Part shown: positions 25,215 to 34,166 of the stretch, one piece after another
How positions within the stretch are numbered: position 1 is the first letter of the stretch
How the letters are laid out: each line of letters starts with the position of its first letter
Source of the DNA: Acetobacterium wieringae
Lineage (GTDB): Bacteria > Bacillota > Clostridia > Eubacteriales > Eubacteriaceae
Length of the DNA: 64,000 nucleotides
Direction of reading: 5' to 3'
Assembly: GCF_026646375.1 (NCBI RefSeq)
Contig: NZ_JAIPPU010000008.1
Span: forward strand, 1-64,000
The notes under the pieces: generated by a model
What the model saw: the letters and a program-made list of their open reading frames with translations, nothing else
Database searches by the model: none
Told to the model about the DNA's origin: nothing
Position numbers and translations under genes: made by a program

Positions 25215-25323
25215 GCTTTGCGATCAGTTTCCACAAACAATTTTGTAACGTGTAGGCGAACAGTTCATCGAACTGTCCGCCGTACAGTGTAAAAATTGTT
25301 TCGTGCGAAACTGATCGTAAAGC
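25215..25323 (+). repeat. Nested-hairpin leader element, copy 1 (upstream of mtnP)
   Basis: Outer arms GCTTTGCGATCAGTTTC (25215-25231) and GAAACTGATCGTAAAGC (25307-25323). Middle arms AAACAATTTT and AAAATTGTTT. Core GTAACGTGTAGGCGAACAG. Inner hairpin ACAGTTC-ATC-GAACTGT, closed by GGCG/CGCC. It ends 51 nt before the mtnP ATG. Core and architecture recur at 44.2 and 63.3 kb. Confidence 0.75.
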
Positions 25324-25374
25324 TCACGGTAGTAATTTTATATCACCTAAATAAAAACAATTTGAAGGAGAGAA

Positions 25375-26133
25375 ATGATGTATTATTCAGCAGACATTGG
25401 TGTTATTGGCGGTTCCGGTCTTTATGAACTCAGTAGTGATGTGAAAAAAATTGAAGTGGACACCCCTTATGGCAAGCCCTCGGACGATATCAGCCTGGTC
25501 AAAGTAGGCGAAAAAACGGTGGCCTTTTTGCCCCGGCACGGCAAAGAGCATACGCTCAATCCGTCTGAAATTAATTACCGGGCCAATATCTATGCCTTAA
25601 AAACCCTGGGGGTCAAAGCCATTATCTCGCCCTGCTGTGTGGGGAGTCTTAAGTTTGATATCAAACCCGGCGATTTTGTGATCACCGATCAGTTTATCAA
25701 TATGACCTCTGGCCGCAAGGATACCTTTTTTGAAAAACCGAAGGTCAATCATCTCAGTTCGGCCCATCCATACGATAAAAACCTGCGGGTGCTGGCGATG
25801 GAAGCGGCTAAAGAATGCGGAATTACGGCGCATTTTGGCGGGACAGTGATCGTCATTAACGGGCCCCGTTTCTCAACCGTGGCTGAAAGCCGGATGTTTG
25901 CGATGCTGGGTGCCGATGTGGTTAATATGACCCAGTATCCCGAAGGCTATCTCTGTCTGGAACAGGAAATCCCGGTGGTGAACATTGCCCTGACCACCGA
26001 TTACGATGCCGGGCTCGAAGGCCATCCCGACATTAAACCAGTCACCAACGAGGATGTGATCCGGGTTTTAAACGAAAATGCCGAAAAAGTAAAAGCGTTG
26101 ATCTTTAAGCTCATCGATAAATTAGAGGTGTAG
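25375..26133 (+). CDS. mtnP: S-methyl-5'-thioadenosine phosphorylase
   Basis: 252 residues, the usual length. Purine nucleoside phosphorylase-like family 2: IGVIGGSGLYEL, the phosphate loop FLPRHGKEHTLNPSEINYRA, and GTVIVINGPRFSTVAESRMF ahead of MTQYPEGYLCLEQEIP, the base-binding site. It cleaves methylthioadenosine to adenine and methylthioribose-1-phosphate. GAAGGAGAG precedes tandem ATGs. First gene of a six-gene operon; mtnA starts 2 nt after its stop. Preceded by nested-hairpin copy 1. Confidence 0.9.
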   Translation: MMYYSADIGVIGGSGLYELSSDVKKIEVDTPYGKPSDDISLVKVGEKTVAFLPRHGKEHTLNPSEINYRANIYALKTLGVKAIISPCCVGSLKFDIKPGDFVITDQFINMTSGRKDTFFEKPKVNHLSSAHPYDKNLRVLAMEAAKECGITAHFGGTVIVINGPRFSTVAESRMFAMLGADVVNMTQYPEGYLCLEQEIPVVNIALTTDYDAGLEGHPDIKPVTNEDVIRVLNENAEKVKALIFKLIDKLEV

Positions 26134-26135
26134 GC

Positions 26136-27167
26136 TTGAAACCTGTTTATTTTGAAGAGGGGAAGCTAAGGCTGATTGATCAGACCAAGCTTCCCACGGA
26201 GTTCATTGTTTATTCCTATACCGATTATCGGGAAATTGCCAAAGCGATTGTCGATATGATTGTCCGGGGTGCACCGGCCATCGGGGTAACCGCTGGCTAC
26301 GGTGTTTATTTTGGAGCGCTTGAATATCAAAACGAGCCAAAAGATGTTTTTTATGTTAAAATGAAAGAAGTTTGCGAATTACTGGCGTCTACCCGTCCCA
26401 CCGCCGTGAATTTATTCTGGGCGATTAAGCGGATGGAAGATGTGATGGCGGCCAATGCCGATAAAGAACCGGCCGAGCTGGTGGCGATTTTAAAACAGGA
26501 AGCCGATGCGATCTGTGCCGAGGACATTCAGATGTGCCGGGACATGGGCAAGCATGGCGCCGAACTGATCCACGAAGGTGATACCCTCTTGACCCACTGC
26601 AATGCGGGTGCTCTGGCCACCGCCGATTACGGCACCGCCCTGGGCGTGATCCGGGCCGCCCATGAAGCGGGCAAGAATATTTCTGTCTATGCCGATGAAA
26701 CCCGGCCGTTTTTACAGGGTGCCCGGCTGACGGCCTATGAGCTCCACGCCGACGGCATTCCGGTGACGTTGATCACCGACAACATGGCGGGCTGGATGAT
26801 GAAGCAGGGCAAAATTGACGGCGTCATTGTCGGCGCCGATCGGATTGCGCTAAATGGCGATGTCGCCAATAAAATCGGCACCTATTCGGTGTCGGTACTG
26901 GCCAAGGCCCATGGTATCCCGATGTATGTGGCGGCACCAACCTCGACCATTGATTTTGCGATGAAATCCGGCGATGAAATCGTCATCGAACAACGGGACT
27001 GCCGGGAGATCAGCCATATTGGTGGGATTCAGGTGGCACCGGATGGGGTCGCTATGGAAAATCCGGCCTTTGATGTCACCCCGCACCAGAATGTCACGGC
27101 GATCATCACTGAAAAAGGAGTGGTCTATCCGCCTTATGATCTAAATATTCCCAAGCTAAACGAATAA
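26136..27167 (+). CDS. mtnA: S-methyl-5-thioribose-1-phosphate isomerase
   Basis: 343 residues from a TTG start (AGAGGTG upstream, 2 nt after the mtnP stop). It contains MIVRGAPAIGVTAGYG, STRPTAVNLFWAI, the catalytic-Cys region LLTHCNAGALATADYGTALG and GVIVGADRIALNGDVANKIG with the catalytic Asp. It converts methylthioribose-1-P to methylthioribulose-1-P. No mtnB/mtnD-type genes nor a shunt aldolase follow; glycan-type genes do. Confidence 0.9.
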   Translation: MKPVYFEEGKLRLIDQTKLPTEFIVYSYTDYREIAKAIVDMIVRGAPAIGVTAGYGVYFGALEYQNEPKDVFYVKMKEVCELLASTRPTAVNLFWAIKRMEDVMAANADKEPAELVAILKQEADAICAEDIQMCRDMGKHGAELIHEGDTLLTHCNAGALATADYGTALGVIRAAHEAGKNISVYADETRPFLQGARLTAYELHADGIPVTLITDNMAGWMMKQGKIDGVIVGADRIALNGDVANKIGTYSVSVLAKAHGIPMYVAAPTSTIDFAMKSGDEIVIEQRDCREISHIGGIQVAPDGVAMENPAFDVTPHQNVTAIITEKGVVYPPYDLNIPKLNE

Positions 27168-27185
27168 AAAGCTAAAGGATGACGT

Positions 27186-27917
27186 ATGAAAGTAAATATA
27201 TTATTTCCCGTTCTTGATGAAGAACGGCGACTCGAAAAAGGGATTTTAAAAACCCTGATATTCCTCAAAAAAAACAAGCTGTTTGATTATCAGCTGACTA
27301 TCATCGATAACGGCTCCACCGATGCCACCGAGGCCATCAGCCGCCGTTTGTGTGAAAAGTATAAAGAAGTCCAATATCTAAAAACGCCGGAAAAAGGGGT
27401 TGGCGTGGCGCTGCGAACCGGTGCCGCTGCCAACAGCTGTGAAGTGATCGGCTATATGGACATCGATTTGTCCACCAGTATTGAGCACTTAAGAGAAGTG
27501 AAGGACATTTTTTCAAACCAGCCGGATGTAAAAATTATCAAGGGTTCCCGGCTGATGAAAAATTCGGCCGTGATGGGGCGCAAGCCAACCCGGGAATTGA
27601 CATCCCGGGGGCTTAATAGCCTCTTGCATGTGGTGTTTAAAAATAAGTTTACCGATGCCCTATGTGGCTTTGATTTTTACCGAAAAGACACCTTTGATCA
27701 GTTAATTGCCGCTTCCAGCCAGGACAATGGCTGGTTTTATTGCGTTGAGCTGTTGCTGCGGGCCGAGCGCCAGGGCATTGCCGTTTATGATATTCCGGTA
27801 ATCTGGAAAGATGATTACGATACTAAGGTAAAGGTTGTTAAAACTGTGGTATCCTATCTCAAGCAGATCAAATTTTTAAAGTCAGAGTTTATCAAAGAAG
27901 ATCGAACAAAAGGCTGA
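27186..27917 (+). CDS. Family 2 glycosyltransferase (dolichyl-phosphate-sugar synthase type)
   Basis: 243 residues. GT-A fold: VNILFPVLDEERRLEKGI, TIIDNGSTDATEAISRRL, metal/nucleotide site IGYMDIDLSTSIEHLREV. No membrane helices. It resembles polyprenyl-phosphate mannosyl/glucosyltransferases, which load a sugar onto a lipid carrier. RBS AAAGGATG; 18 nt from mtnA. Confidence 0.85.
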   Translation: MKVNILFPVLDEERRLEKGILKTLIFLKKNKLFDYQLTIIDNGSTDATEAISRRLCEKYKEVQYLKTPEKGVGVALRTGAAANSCEVIGYMDIDLSTSIEHLREVKDIFSNQPDVKIIKGSRLMKNSAVMGRKPTRELTSRGLNSLLHVVFKNKFTDALCGFDFYRKDTFDQLIAASSQDNGWFYCVELLLRAERQGIAVYDIPVIWKDDYDTKVKVVKTVVSYLKQIKFLKSEFIKEDRTKG

Positions 27918-27932
27918 CAGCAAGGAGTTAAG

Positions 27933-29045
27933 ATGAAGGTACCAGCAAACAATTTACTTCGGCATTTCAACGAGCATCAAGCGGAATACGAAAACAAAGC
28001 CCTGGAAATTTTAAGAAGCGGCAGCTATGTGCTTGGGGATGAGGTAGCACGCTTTGAAAAAGATTTTGCCAGCTATGTCGGCACCAATTACTGCGTCGGT
28101 CTGGGCAACTGCTTAGATGCCCTGTGGTTATCGTTTCGGGTCTTGGGCATTGGCGCCGGCGACGAGGTCATCGTTCCGGCCAATACCTATATTGCCAGCG
28201 TCATGGGCATCACCATTAACGATGCCACCCCGGTTTTTGTGGAGCCGGACGCTTACCACAGCATTGATGCGGACAAAATCGAAGCGCAGATTACCGAAAA
28301 GACCAAAGCCATTTTGGTGGTGCACCTTTACGGTACTTGCTGCGAAATGGATAAGATTGTGGCGCTTGCCAAAAAGCACAAGCTTTATCTGGTGGAGGAT
28401 TGTGCCCAGAGCCACGGCGCCACTTATCAGGGTCAGATGACCGGTTCGTTTGGGGATATCGGCTGTTTTAGTTTTTATCCGTCTAAAAACCTCGGCGCTT
28501 TTGGGGATGGCGGAGCCATTACCACTAACAGTGCCGAACTGGATCAGGCCTTTCGGATGTATCGTTTTTACGGCAGTGAGAAGCGCTATTATAATAAGGT
28601 TGTCGGCACCAATTCCCGGCTCGATGAGCTTCAGGCCGGGCTGCTAAACGTTAAGCTTCGTTATCTGGACGCGCTTAATGCCGACCGCAACCGGGTCTGT
28701 ACGGCCTATCTTAAAGAAATGAACAATCCGGTGATTGCGCTGCCAAAGCTCCGGGATCAGGCCACCACAGTCTGGCATCAGTTTGTCATCACCACCGCCT
28801 ATCGGGATGAGCTGAAAGATTATCTGGAAGCGCAGGGCATTGGCAGTATTATTCACTACCCGATCCCACCCCATCTGTCGGAAGCCTATGCGTATTTAAA
28901 GATCGGCCCGGGCAGTCTGCCGATTACCGAAAAGCTGGCCGACGAGGTCTTATCGCTGCCGCTTTTTTATGGCATGACCGAGGCTGAAATTGATACGGTG
29001 GTGGCCGCTATCAACGCTTTTGTGCCCAAGGCATTGGAGCAATAA
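27933..29045 (+). CDS. DegT/DnrJ/EryC1 family sugar aminotransferase
   Basis: 370 residues. PLP-dependent fold type I with VEDCAQSHGATYQGQMTG and the internal Lys in FYPSKNLGAFGDGGAI. The family transaminates keto-sugars on nucleotide carriers (for example to 3- or 4-amino-deoxysugars). The neighbouring glycosyltransferases suggest the amino sugar is built into a glycan or glycolipid. AAGGAG site, 15 nt after the previous gene. Confidence 0.88.
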   Translation: MKVPANNLLRHFNEHQAEYENKALEILRSGSYVLGDEVARFEKDFASYVGTNYCVGLGNCLDALWLSFRVLGIGAGDEVIVPANTYIASVMGITINDATPVFVEPDAYHSIDADKIEAQITEKTKAILVVHLYGTCCEMDKIVALAKKHKLYLVEDCAQSHGATYQGQMTGSFGDIGCFSFYPSKNLGAFGDGGAITTNSAELDQAFRMYRFYGSEKRYYNKVVGTNSRLDELQAGLLNVKLRYLDALNADRNRVCTAYLKEMNNPVIALPKLRDQATTVWHQFVITTAYRDELKDYLEAQGIGSIIHYPIPPHLSEAYAYLKIGPGSLPITEKLADEVLSLPLFYGMTEAEIDTVVAAINAFVPKALEQ

Positions 29046-29046
29046 G

Positions 29047-30186
29047 ATGACCAAAAACAAAAGCAAATGGGATAAGATCATTATCGGCGCCGGGCTTTAC
29101 GGCCTTTATGCCGCCAAGCTCTGTGGCGAGCGAGGGGAGCGGGTGCTGGTGCTGGAATGGGAAAAATCCCCCTTTCAGCGGGCTACCTATATCAACCAGG
29201 CACGGGTTCATATGGGCTATCATTATCCCCGCTCCTATGCCACGGCGATCAAATCGGCTCATTATTTCAACCGTTTTATCAAGGATTATGATTTCTGCAT
29301 TCACAGTGCCTTTGATCAGGTTTATGCCACCAGCGACAGCTTCAGCTGGACCAACCGGGAACAGTTTGTTCAGTTCTGTCAGGCCGCTGAGATTCCCTGC
29401 GACGAATTAATGCCCGATAAGTATTTTAAAAAAGGCCTTTGTGATGGGGCTTACCTGACCAAAGAATATACCTATGACGCCGGGATTCTGGGGCAGTTTT
29501 TTGTCGATGCGCTGGTCGGAATGAAAAATGTTGAAATCAACTATGGTGTTCGACTGCAGCAGATTGACAAGGGGCCCGACAGTTACGTTTTGACGCTGGA
29601 AAGCGGTGCCGTTTTAGAAACGGGCTTTCTTCTTAACGCCACCTATGGCTCCACCAATCAGATTCTTAGTCTGGCTGGTTATGAACCCTTTAAAATAAAG
29701 TACGAGCTCTGCGAAATCATTCTCTGTCAACCTCAGGACAAACTTCGGGAGGTCGGCATTACCGTGATGGACGGGCCTTTTTTTTCGGTCATGCCTTTTG
29801 GCAAAACCGGCTATCACTCCCTGACGTCGGTAACCTTTACCCCCCATGTCTCGTCTTTTGACAGTCTGCCGAAGTTTAACTGTCAAGCAAAGAGTTGGGG
29901 ATATTGCAGTCCCGAGCAGCTGGGCAATTGCAACGACTGCGTCGCAAAGCCCCAATCAGCCTGGCCCTACATGTCCAATATGGCAAAAAAATATCTAAAG
30001 GCCGAATACGGCTTTAGCTACGAGGGCTCACTCTATTCCATGAAGCCGATCTTAAAGGCTTCCGAGGTGGACGACTCCCGGCCCACGGTGGTCCGCAAGG
30101 TCAGCGAAAAACCGACCTTTGTCTCGGTATTGTCGGGAAAAATAAACACGGTTTACGATTTGGATGAGGTGTTAAAAAATGACTAG
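29047..30186 (+). CDS. FAD-dependent oxidoreductase of the DAO/amine-oxidase type
   Basis: 379 residues from the ATG 1 nt after the aminotransferase stop (GGAG upstream). The N-terminal Rossmann motif WDKIIIGAGLYGLYAAKLCG binds FAD. Later TYINQARVHMGYHYPRSYAT is like the substrate region of DAO-family enzymes. A cysteine-rich piece, YCSPEQLGNCNDCVAK (about residues 285-300), is unusual for the family. Substrate unknown; a keto/hydroxy conversion on the sugar pathway is a guess. It overlaps the next gene by 8 nt. Confidence 0.75.
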   Translation: MTKNKSKWDKIIIGAGLYGLYAAKLCGERGERVLVLEWEKSPFQRATYINQARVHMGYHYPRSYATAIKSAHYFNRFIKDYDFCIHSAFDQVYATSDSFSWTNREQFVQFCQAAEIPCDELMPDKYFKKGLCDGAYLTKEYTYDAGILGQFFVDALVGMKNVEINYGVRLQQIDKGPDSYVLTLESGAVLETGFLLNATYGSTNQILSLAGYEPFKIKYELCEIILCQPQDKLREVGITVMDGPFFSVMPFGKTGYHSLTSVTFTPHVSSFDSLPKFNCQAKSWGYCSPEQLGNCNDCVAKPQSAWPYMSNMAKKYLKAEYGFSYEGSLYSMKPILKASEVDDSRPTVVRKVSEKPTFVSVLSGKINTVYDLDEVLKND

Positions 30187-31147
30187 ACAGCAAGAAAAGA
30201 AGGTGACAGTTCGGGATAAAGAAAAGAACTTTGTTTCGGCGGTGATCTATATTTATAATGATGAAGAGCGGATCCGGGATTTTCTGGAAAAAATCAATGC
30301 CGTTTTAAGTGCCAATTTTGAAAGCTATCAGATAATCTGTGTTAATGATGCCTCGGATGACAACAGCCTGGCGGTGATCCGGGAGATTGGCAAAAGCATT
30401 TCCGGCACCGTTATCAACGTCGTCAACATGAGCTTTTACCAGGGTGTTGAGCTGGCCATGAATGCCGGGATTGATCTGTCCATCGGCGATTTCGTTTTTG
30501 AATTTGATAACATGGTGATGGATTATGAGGCCGAGTTGATGATGTATGTCTATGACCGCAGCCTCACCGGTTTTGATATCGTCAATGCTGCCCCGAAAAA
30601 ATGCGGGCGCAAGACCTCGCGACTGTTTTATGCGGTCTTTAACCGGTATTCCCGCAGCCCCCATCCCCTGCGAACCGAAAACTTCCGGGTGTTGTCACGT
30701 CGGGCGATTAACCGGGTTCATTCGATGAGCAAGACGATTCCCTACCGTAAGGCGGTTTACGCCAACTGCGGCTTGAAGATCGACACCATCGAGTACGACA
30801 ATGACCGCTCCTGCACCAAGGGATACGATAAGGAAACCCGCTATCAGCGCAAAGAAATGGCCTCCGATTCGCTGATTCTGTTTACCAACGTGGCTTACAA
30901 AATGACCCTGTTGGCGGCGGTCTTTATGATGGTGGCCACCTTTGGCATCGGCATCTATACTCTGGTCAGTTATGTTACCGAAGACGTGGTGTCCGGCTAT
31001 ACCTCAATGATGCTGGTCATCGTCTTTGGTTTCTTTGGGGTTTTTGTGATTCTGGCGGTGATTATTAAATACTTATCAATGCTGATGGAACTGGTCTTCA
31101 GCAAACAGAAATACACCATCGAGTCGGTGGAAACGATCAGCGAGTAG
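30179..31147 (+). CDS. Membrane-associated family 2 glycosyltransferase
   Basis: 322 residues. GT-A domain FVSAVIYIYNDEERIRDFLE, CVNDASDDNSLAVIREIGKS and the FEFDNMVMDYE region in the place of the DxD. Two C-terminal membrane helices (about 238-262 and 274-300). This is the layout of GtrB/ArnC-type polyprenyl-phosphate glycosyltransferases at the cytoplasmic face. Last gene of the mtnP-mtnA operon, followed by the GCCGTACCGA inverted repeat. Confidence 0.85.
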   Translation: MTRQQEKKVTVRDKEKNFVSAVIYIYNDEERIRDFLEKINAVLSANFESYQIICVNDASDDNSLAVIREIGKSISGTVINVVNMSFYQGVELAMNAGIDLSIGDFVFEFDNMVMDYEAELMMYVYDRSLTGFDIVNAAPKKCGRKTSRLFYAVFNRYSRSPHPLRTENFRVLSRRAINRVHSMSKTIPYRKAVYANCGLKIDTIEYDNDRSCTKGYDKETRYQRKEMASDSLILFTNVAYKMTLLAAVFMMVATFGIGIYTLVSYVTEDVVSGYTSMMLVIVFGFFGVFVILAVIIKYLSMLMELVFSKQKYTIESVETISE

Positions 31148-31156
31148 CCTAAAACA

Positions 31157-31183
31157 GCCGTACCGACCAATTATCGGTACGGC
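31157..31183. terminator. Inverted repeat between convergent genes
   Basis: GCCGTACCGA and TCGGTACGGC around a 7-nt loop, without a clear T-run. It probably ends the + strand operon. The left half CCGTACCGACCAATT is also found at 52056-52070 in nested-hairpin copy 4. Confidence 0.5.
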
Positions 31184-31220
31184 AGTTATCACATTTCGTA
31201 TAAAGTCAGTCAAACCAACG

Positions 31221-31961
31221 TTATTGAATTTCAACCTCGGCATCAGGATCAAAGGGATTGGTTCGCAGGTAAAATGAATAGAGAAACGGGTAGGATTTGC
31301 GCAGGTGCATCATGTAAAACAGCCATTCCAGCAATAGCAGTTTGTAAGCCCGCTCAATATCGGACATCAAGTGGTGATAGTCATTTTCAGTGAGGTGTTC
31401 AAGATTTTTGCGGCTGGACAGTTCCTGTTGGGCATGGGTCAGGGCTAAAACAAGATCGGTAAAGGTATCATGTTCAACCAGGATGGGGTTTTCCAGGAGT
31501 TTTAAAAAAAGATCCCGTCGCGAGGTCAGAAATTCGGAGAGGGCCATCAGACAATGGGGGTTAAAGTTCAAATGGAGATCAAGACTTTTTACCTGTTTGA
31601 TGGCTTTTTTATAATCTGTGGTCTCCCAGTGGGGCTGAATCATCAGATAATTCCGAAAGTCCGCCAGTTGATCATCCTCTTGCGAAAAAAACTGCATCAG
31701 TTCAATGCCGGCTTCGGTGAAATAGACCCCAAGTACCATATTGATTTTTTTGAAACGTTCATTTTTATCTTTATCTTCGATGACTTTGTGAAAAATCACT
31801 GAAACCAGCAGGACTTCAATGGGCAAAAAGGCGATATCGCCAAGCAGATAAATAAAAATATGATGCGAATCATGAAAGAATAGAAAATGCAAATAGTAGA
31901 GTAAGGCTGAAAGCGTAATAAATCCCAGAGCGAGTAGGATTCCTTTGTAATGTTTTTTCAT
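31221..31961 (-). CDS. Two-helix membrane protein with cytoplasmic domain, unknown function
   Basis: 246 residues. Membrane segments at about residues 7-27 and 38-58, followed by a cytoplasmic helical domain with FKKINMVLGVYFTEAGIEL and a Cys in FNPHCLMALSEFL. GGAG before the ATG. No family I can name. Architecture is like the 12208-12912 protein but they are not obvious homologues. Confidence 0.65.
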   Translation of the reverse strand: MKKHYKGILLALGFITLSALLYYLHFLFFHDSHHIFIYLLGDIAFLPIEVLLVSVIFHKVIEDKDKNERFKKINMVLGVYFTEAGIELMQFFSQEDDQLADFRNYLMIQPHWETTDYKKAIKQVKSLDLHLNFNPHCLMALSEFLTSRRDLFLKLLENPILVEHDTFTDLVLALTHAQQELSSRKNLEHLTENDYHHLMSDIERAYKLLLLEWLFYMMHLRKSYPFLYSFYLRTNPFDPDAEVEIQ

Positions 31962-32112
31962 AAATGAACTCCGTGTTTATTTAGATTTTTGTGCTAGTTG
32001 TATTATAACGCAGTTTTAAAAAGATGACCAGTGACGCAATTGAAAGACACAGGAAAAAATAGCGGTGTTTAGGCAAGTTGTGTATCAAAAAGATTGAGAA
32101 TGAGAGAGTGTA

Positions 32113-32907
32113 ATGAAGTATAGTATGTTTTCCTGGTTTGGCTATTTTATGAAATTTGAAGACCGCATCAAAATCATTGCCGATGCCGGTTTTGAAGAAG
32201 CAATGATTTCCTGGGAGGATGAGTTTGAGCCTTGGGCCTTAAAAAAAGAAGAATTCCCGGAGCTGGTTCGAAAAAACGGTTTGGAGATCACCAATATCCA
32301 TGCTCCTTTTATCGGATACAGCGACATTTGGACCGCATCCCGGATGGAGATAAAGCCTAAGCTGCAGCTCTTTAAGGACTATCTTAAAGATTGCCAGGCC
32401 TTTGAAATCCCGGCGATGGTGATGCACACCAATGATCTCGACGAATTTGAGCCGGATCTCGATAAGGGCCTGGCCTTTTTCTCCGAGCTGGCAGATGCGG
32501 CCGAAAAATACGATGTCGATCTGGCGGTAGAAAATGTCTCCCGGCAGCATCTGCTTTGTTATCTGCTGGATCAGATTGATGCCCCCCGGTTTGGCATGTG
32601 TTATGATAGTTCTCACGATTTTCTGGAAGAGCAGAACTGCGGCCGGATTCTAAAAATACACAAGCAGCGGATTAAGGCGCTGCATTTATCAGACAATGAT
32701 TTTGCGGCTGACCGCCACTGGATTCCCGGTGAAGGGGAGATTCCGCTGGATCAGGTAATGGCTGAAATCCTGACCGTGCCAACGATTACGACCATTTCCT
32801 ATGAGGTGTTGGCCAATGAAGCCTGGCGGGAAAAGGAACCGCTTGATTTTGCCCGGGCGGTGCTTCACAGTCTGAACACAAACAATGAAAAATTACCGCA
32901 AAAATAA
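32113..32907 (+). CDS. Sugar phosphate isomerase/epimerase (xylose isomerase-like TIM barrel)
   Basis: 264 residues. It matches the AP_endonuc_2 TIM barrel: MISWEDEF near the start, NIHAPFIGYSDI, VMHTND, LAVENVSRQHLL (metal Glu), FGMCYDSSHDFLEE (Asp/His), HLSDNDF and the C-terminal ISYEVL Glu. All metal ligands expected for a divalent ion are visible. Substrate unknown. The B12 riboswitch that follows belongs to the next operon. Confidence 0.8.
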   Translation: MKYSMFSWFGYFMKFEDRIKIIADAGFEEAMISWEDEFEPWALKKEEFPELVRKNGLEITNIHAPFIGYSDIWTASRMEIKPKLQLFKDYLKDCQAFEIPAMVMHTNDLDEFEPDLDKGLAFFSELADAAEKYDVDLAVENVSRQHLLCYLLDQIDAPRFGMCYDSSHDFLEEQNCGRILKIHKQRIKALHLSDNDFAADRHWIPGEGEIPLDQVMAEILTVPTITTISYEVLANEAWREKEPLDFARAVLHSLNTNNEKLPQK

Positions 32908-32911
32908 TCAA

Positions 32912-32940
32912 TTGAAATGTTGTCGATTCTATGATACACT
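32912..32940 (+). promoter_or_regulatory. Probable promoter of the B12 uptake operon
   Basis: TTGAAA at 32912-32917 and TACACT at 32935-32940 with 17-nt spacing, 15-20 nt before the riboswitch. Reasonable but not a strong match. Confidence 0.45.
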
Positions 32941-32956
32941 GCCACTAATATAAATA

Positions 32957-33090
32957 AAGAAGTGATGAGGAAAGAGGTGAAAGACCTCTACAGCCCCCGC
33001 TACTGTAATTGCCAACGCGGTTTTTGTACCACTGTCTTATGGATGGAGTGGGAGAACCAAGGACACGCATAAGTCAGGACACTCATAATC
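32957..33090 (+). ncRNA. Cobalamin riboswitch 1 (B12 uptake operon)
   Basis: Conserved features in order: GGAAAGAGGTGAAAGACC core, CAGCCCCCGCTACTGTAA, then CCACTGTC, GGGAGAACCAAGG and the B12 box ATAAGTCAGGACACTC. It lies ahead of the terminator at 33138 and btuF. Binding of a cobalamin should favour the terminator and shut off uptake. Confidence 0.9.
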
Positions 33091-33137
33091 ATTGATATTC
33101 TTCGGTGGGAAGAACAGGATTAAACCGTTTGTTTAGT

Positions 33138-33170
33138 ATCCAGCCTCCACAGGAAGCTGGATTTATTTTT
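33138..33170 (+). terminator. Riboswitch-controlled terminator
   Basis: ATCCAGC and GCTGGAT stem with an 11-nt loop, followed by TTATTTTT, between the B12 box and the btuF start. This is the expression platform expected for transcriptional attenuation. Confidence 0.8.
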
Positions 33171-33209
33171 GCAAAAAATGCAAAAAAATAAAGAAAAAGA
33201 AGGACGAAA

Positions 33210-34166
33210 ATGAAAAAGAAAAACATGCGAAATTGGTTAGTGGTTCTTGCTGTGATTGCTTTAATGGTATCCTTTACCGGCTGTCAGCCAGGCAAAACGA
33301 CAGTGGATGAATCAGGTGTCGAAACAAAAAGCGGCTCGACCACTTACCCGGTCACGGTAACCGATAATGCCGGTAATTCAGTGACCATCGAAAAAGAACC
33401 CCAGAAGATCGTCTCATTATCTCCAGCAACAACCGAAATCTTGTTTGCCCTGGATCAGGGGGATAAGGTCGTCGGACGGACCAAATACTGTGATTACCCC
33501 GAAGCCGCTTTAGCCGTGACCGATATTGGTAGTTTTAACGCACCAACCCTGGAAAAAATTATTGAGTTGGCACCGGATATTGTGGTGGCCTCGGATTTTG
33601 TCTCCGATGATATCAAACAACAGTTGGAAGCCACTGGCGCCAAGGTAATTACCTTTAATGCTGCCAATATTGACGGCGTCCTGGCCAATATTGTTCAGGC
33701 TGGCGAGGTCACCAATGCCAACGACAAAGCGACTGAAATCGTCGAAAAAATGCAAGCTGACCGAGAAGCGTTAATCGAAAAGGCGAAGACTGCCAAAACC
33801 CAAAAGTCAGTTTTCTTTGATATCGGAAAATTCTATACCGCTGGTCCCGGGTCCACTTTGGATTCGATGCTGACCGATTTGAACGCAGTCAATATTGCCG
33901 CTGATGGAGCAGAACAATGGCCGCAGCTCAGTACCGAAGAAATCATTGCTGATAATCCGGATGTTTATATTTCGCTTTATACCAAACCGGAGGATGTTAA
34001 AGCCACCGCTGGTTTTGATAAGATCAATGCGATCATTAATGATCAACTGATCTACTTTGAATATCTGACCCCGGAAAGTGATATGATTCAGCGGCCCGGT
34101 CCCCGGATTATTGAGGGGATGGCCTTAATTGCCAAAAGCATTTATCCGGAAATATTTACCAAATAA
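33210..34166 (+). CDS. btuF: Cobalamin/corrinoid ABC transporter substrate-binding lipoprotein
   Basis: 318 residues. Lipoprotein signal: a hydrophobic helix ends with SFTGCQPGK, so Cys is lipidated. The mature part is a periplasmic-binding fold of the BtuF/FhuD class: PQKIVSLSPATTEILFALDQ, ELAPDIVVASDF, IQRPGPRIIEGM. AAGAAGGAC precedes the ATG. The riboswitch upstream and btuCD downstream identify it as B12 uptake. Confidence 0.9.
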   Translation: MKKKNMRNWLVVLAVIALMVSFTGCQPGKTTVDESGVETKSGSTTYPVTVTDNAGNSVTIEKEPQKIVSLSPATTEILFALDQGDKVVGRTKYCDYPEAALAVTDIGSFNAPTLEKIIELAPDIVVASDFVSDDIKQQLEATGAKVITFNAANIDGVLANIVQAGEVTNANDKATEIVEKMQADREALIEKAKTAKTQKSVFFDIGKFYTAGPGSTLDSMLTDLNAVNIAADGAEQWPQLSTEEIIADNPDVYISLYTKPEDVKATAGFDKINAIINDQLIYFEYLTPESDMIQRPGPRIIEGMALIAKSIYPEIFTK

